Shown: positions 61,068-64,000 of the stretch, piece after piece | Numbering within the stretch: the first letter of the stretch is position 1 | Layout of the letters: each line of letters opens with the position of its first letter | From: Phytophthora colocasiae | Lineage: Eukaryota; Oomycota; Peronosporomycetes; Peronosporales; Peronosporaceae | Reading direction: 5' to 3' | Length of the DNA stretch: 64,000 nucleotides | Assembly: GCA_018806915.1 (NCBI GenBank) | Contig: JAGKQI010000051.1 | Span: 310,001-374,000, forward strand | Notes under the pieces: model-generated | What the model was told of the DNA's origin: nothing | Seen by the model: the letters and a program-made list of their open reading frames with translations, nothing else | The model's database searches: none | Program-made: the position numbers and the translations under genes

Positions 61068-62023
61068 GCTGCTGTAAGTTTCTCGTTGGAAAAGTCTGTC
61101 GGCCTGCTTTCCTGTATTGGGGCTATCTACTTATTGACTAGGAACACGGCACCGACTCGAGTCCTTCAATCGGGTCGAGACAGTTTCCGCACTTGGCAAT
61201 GAGCAAAAGGCCGAGCAATCTGGAAATGACCTGCGCCCACAGACTCCCGACCTGGTCGGCACAGGAGAGGAGAGTCGGAAGCGCACTGGTCTCTGCGGAC
61301 AGACTCTACTCTACACCACGAACGGAGCCCAGCTGGTTCTGCTGCATCGATCCGCAGTGTTGCCCCAACCTCAAAACGTGAAACCTCTGCCGAATTTGTT
61401 CAGCAGGTGGTCTTTGCCACTTTGTGAAGGCTTTCGCATCAAAATGGTTCCGAAAAATGAGCACCTTCGCGTAGTGTTGTTTGCGCGCAATTGTGCTCGG
61501 AATGCTCGGAATGCTCGGAGCAGTTCCGAGCAGTTCCGAACTTGCTCCGAGCGCTCACAACTGGACCTCCCCATCCCCCCATACAAAAACTCATAGTAGG
61601 AAAAGTCGACGCTAGAAACACGCGCACTCAGTCGCGTACCTTGTTCTCCACAGAGTGGACAATTATCAAGACTGCCAACTCATACTTTGTGAAAGGGAAA
61701 AAAAACTACACCCACTCAATGAATTCATAAAATTTGACAGGTACACTTATTTAAGAAGTATGAGTGTCGAGAACGATGTGCACTACTGTACTAGTGTGCA
61801 CGGAGATCGACACAAGCTCAGTTGTAGAGTTCCTGTGTTTCGCGGCGACGACGACGGCGATAATGAGCTCAAACAACTGGCATCGTACTTCCCCTCTCTC
61901 TTCTAGTCAATCATCAGCTCTAGAACTGGCATCCAGTGCCTCTGAGGTATCCATCCAACTGGCTCAGTCCTCGCCTTCGTCGTTGACACCACATCAACTC
62001 CTCATCAACAGTCAACAGCTCCG
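61068..62023. other. Interval with GCTCGGA repeats, left of the hAT ORF
   Basis: No gene found. At 61491-61560 TTGTGCTCGG repeats as GCTCGGA three times, then as its complement TCCGAGC twice, ending CTCACAA. It forms an imperfect inverted repeat of about 70 bp. Clustered short repeats next to a transposase are common in hAT element ends, so this may mark the left part of the element. I could not define a terminal inverted repeat or 8-bp duplication. Confidence 0.4.
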
Positions 62024-64000
62024 ATGGCAAGCGATGCATCAACGTTGCTGGCGTTGTCCTCCCAAGCGTCCTTCACCGAAGCCTCGATTCCTAGTCGCTC
62101 CGTTACGGGGCAACGTCGATCTCGCTGTCCAGAGACGAACCCAAGTGTAGCGATCTCGTCGCCTCCATTGTCTTCCCGGCGAACGACTCGTGCTCAAGCG
62201 TCACCGCGCTCAACGCCCCGCCCGCAACCTTTGTTTAGATCACCCCGCCGCTCTCCTCGTCGTGAGGGCTTGACAGTAAACCTTCAAGGTCGAGCGACTG
62301 CATCGCGCGGAAGGCAAAGCGGTGGTCGGCACCACGGTCCTATATGGGAGCATTTCGCCGCCCGCGATGAGAGATCTCATCCCTCAGTGGAGTGCTTGCA
62401 TTGCCATCGAATCCTCAAGAGCGCTGCGCCTAAACGTAATATGCTTCCCCATGCACTTGACGAGTGTGGTCGAATATTACCGCTAGACAAAGCGATTCTT
62501 AGAAAGGCCTACAACATTCCGGCGCCGTCTGAGGTCTCTACAGAAATCTCAGCTGCGGAGCAAACTAGTGGCGAAGGTGCTGCAGCAACTGCTCATCCAT
62601 TTGGCCAACGAGAGTTCGAAATGCTTCTGGCTCGTGTGTTTTTCTGCTGCGCACTACCCTTCGCACTTGTTGATGATGCTACATTTCGACTTCTCTTTGC
62701 TATGGTGGCTCCACAGTTTCGCCTGCCATCTCGAGCCAAACTGTCGGGAGATCTTCTCGTGGATGTCAAGGAAGAATGTAAAGCTGCTGTCATCAACACT
62801 ATTAATCGCCATCGATTTGTATCGATTGTTACTGATGCGTGGACTGATGTTAATGGCAGCAGCATTGTGAACTTTATGGTTGCTGCGCCTGGAATGAAAT
62901 CCATGTTTTGGTCATCGTGTGAAACGGGGGAAGAGCAGCACACAGCTGAGTATATGGCTGACCAACTGGAGCGTGTGATCGCTGAAGTTCAAAGCCAGAC
63001 AACAGCAATTGTTGCAGGGGTACTTACGGACAACGCATCCAGCATGAGCGCTGCTTGGGAGCTATTGGAGCAACATCTTCCTGTGTTTGGGGGAGGTTGT
63101 GCTGCACATGTCCTAAATTTATTGATGGAAGATGTCTTCAAGAAGATACCGTTCATGAAATTAATACTGGACGACGCTCTACTTGTTTCTCGATTTGTCC
63201 GTGATCACCTGGCACTGCTGGATCGATTCCGACGACTCCAACACATGTATATTCAGCCCGGCCAAAAGCGGTGTGCCCTTAAGATTCCAATTGCAACCCG
63301 CTGGTATACAACCCATGCTTGTCTGCGAAGTGTTCTTACGAATCGTGGCGTCCTCGAGGATATTTTCCAGAAATCAAGTAACGCACGTCTACTCCGACGA
63401 TATCATAAACGGCCAGCCTTGAGGGAAACCCTGCTAAAGGTTCAAGGCTTAGTTTCGTCAAGCATGTTTTGGAGAAATCTCGCGTATGCGGTGGCCATGC
63501 TAGATCCTATCGTCGAGGCATTGCGTGAACTTGAGTCCAATGGCGTTCCTACGTCGCGCGTATACGAGCGTTTTAAATGGTTGCGTCAAGGGTATTCCGC
63601 TGTACCACCGACAAACGATGGTGAGACCACACTTTTCGGTGAGCAGAATGGCAATAGGAGCGATGAACGCGATGCCGACTACGTCCCAATTGCGTTGAGT
63701 GTTAGAAGACGGGTGCGAGCTGAATTCCGGAAGCTAGTGGACCAAAGATGGAAGTTCGTTCATACGAATGCAATGGGGATAGCGTATCTTCTGGACCCAA
63801 ACACAAACCCCGACGGCTTTATCGACAGGGATCTAACTGATACCATTAAGGAAGCCTGCAAGTTTGCGGATAAAGCTGGTCTGTTTCAACGCTTGGATAT
63901 CACGCACGAGCAGCTAAATGGGTGGCTCTTTGCCTTTGCCAGCACGAAACGAGGCTGGACAGAAGAAGATAGGAGGCAAAACGCGGGTGTTTTCCCTCGC
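62024..64000 (+). CDS. hAT-family transposase with BED finger (partial, right end cut)
   Basis: Open for 659 codons from the ATG at 62024 to the window edge with no stop. The upstream in-frame stop is near 61946. The first about 105 residues are Ser/Arg/Pro-rich. A BED-type zinc finger starts at Trp108 (GPIWEHFAARD) with CLHC at 124-127 and a His/Cys pair about 20 residues on (HALDEC). The DDE core begins at VTDAWTDVNGSSI (Asp271), then VLTDNASSM (Asp336), CAAHVLNLLMED and ATRWYTTHACL, all typical of the DUF659/hAT class. The third acidic residue and the dimerisation domain lie beyond the window. No disruption seen, so it may be a recently active copy or a domesticated gene. Confidence 0.88.
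   Translation, partial: MASDASTLLALSSQASFTEASIPSRSVTGQRRSRCPETNPSVAISSPPLSSRRTTRAQASPRSTPRPQPLFRSPRRSPRREGLTVNLQGRATASRGRQSGGRHHGPIWEHFAARDERSHPSVECLHCHRILKSAAPKRNMLPHALDECGRILPLDKAILRKAYNIPAPSEVSTEISAAEQTSGEGAAATAHPFGQREFEMLLARVFFCCALPFALVDDATFRLLFAMVAPQFRLPSRAKLSGDLLVDVKEECKAAVINTINRHRFVSIVTDAWTDVNGSSIVNFMVAAPGMKSMFWSSCETGEEQHTAEYMADQLERVIAEVQSQTTAIVAGVLTDNASSMSAAWELLEQHLPVFGGGCAAHVLNLLMEDVFKKIPFMKLILDDALLVSRFVRDHLALLDRFRRLQHMYIQPGQKRCALKIPIATRWYTTHACLRSVLTNRGVLEDIFQKSSNARLLRRYHKRPALRETLLKVQGLVSSSMFWRNLAYAVAMLDPIVEALRELESNGVPTSRVYERFKWLRQGYSAVPPTNDGETTLFGEQNGNRSDERDADYVPIALSVRRRVRAEFRKLVDQRWKFVHTNAMGIAYLLDPNTNPDGFIDRDLTDTIKEACKFADKAGLFQRLDITHEQLNGWLFAFASTKRGWTEEDRRQNAGVFPR

Overview
The window looks like nuclear DNA of an oomycete, most probably Phytophthora or a close relative. 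About 30 kb of nested chromodomain-type Ty3/Gypsy retrotransposons sits beside about 30 kb of compact genes with short introns (about 50-250 bp). The gene set fits a stramenopile: bacterial-type dihydrodipicolinate synthase with introns, an undivided MadBub kinase, GCN1, SF1, DNA polymerase epsilon subunit B and a hAT transposase.

Layout, left: 1-3720 is a truncated Gypsy element (A1, + strand). At 3720 it is joined in frame to the 3' end of a second family (B', + strand, 3721-5653, with an LTR at 4962-5420 followed by the start of a B gag). Next come a small piggyBac-transposase scrap (5654-5889) and a full-length inverted B element (5890-14116, - strand). A third family, D (+ strand), begins at 14117. 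It is split by a second copy of A (A2, 14845-28877), which is itself split by a fourth element, C (20135-27929, - strand, flanked by ACTAC duplications). D resumes at 28878 and ends near 30476, followed by a LINE reverse-transcriptase tail. The insertion order D, then A2, then C is readable from the breaks.

Two things stand out in the retrotransposons. B and C each carry a long ORF on the opposite strand from gag-pol, starting just inside the 3' LTR and running back over the chromodomain. B, and to a lesser degree C, are packed with short perfect inverted repeats (arms 6-12 bp, loops about 3-14 nt) roughly every 30-70 bp, through coding sequence and LTRs alike. A and D lack this texture.

Layout, right: after about 3.3 kb with no recognised gene come a RING-H2/SANT-like protein (34229-35986), a TTC38-like TPR protein (36317-38498), POLE2/DPB2 (38726-40823), a small multi-pass membrane protein (41041-41930), GCN1 (complement 42083-50359), SF1/BBP (50568-52531), MadBub (complement 52875-56827), dapA (57560-58665), a secreted single-pass membrane protein (complement 58947-61067) and a BED-finger hAT transposase running off the right edge (62024-64000). 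GCN1/SF1 and MadBub/dapA are divergent pairs. E2F-like sites lie upstream of the two cell-cycle genes, POLE2 and MadBub. MadBub carries two KEN boxes, an ABBA-KEN-ABBA cassette, three further ABBA-like repeats and a kinase domain with its catalytic residues present.

Exon boundaries were worked out by hand from GT/AG sites and reading phase. Several retrotransposon frameshifts sit in homopolymers and could be sequencing errors.
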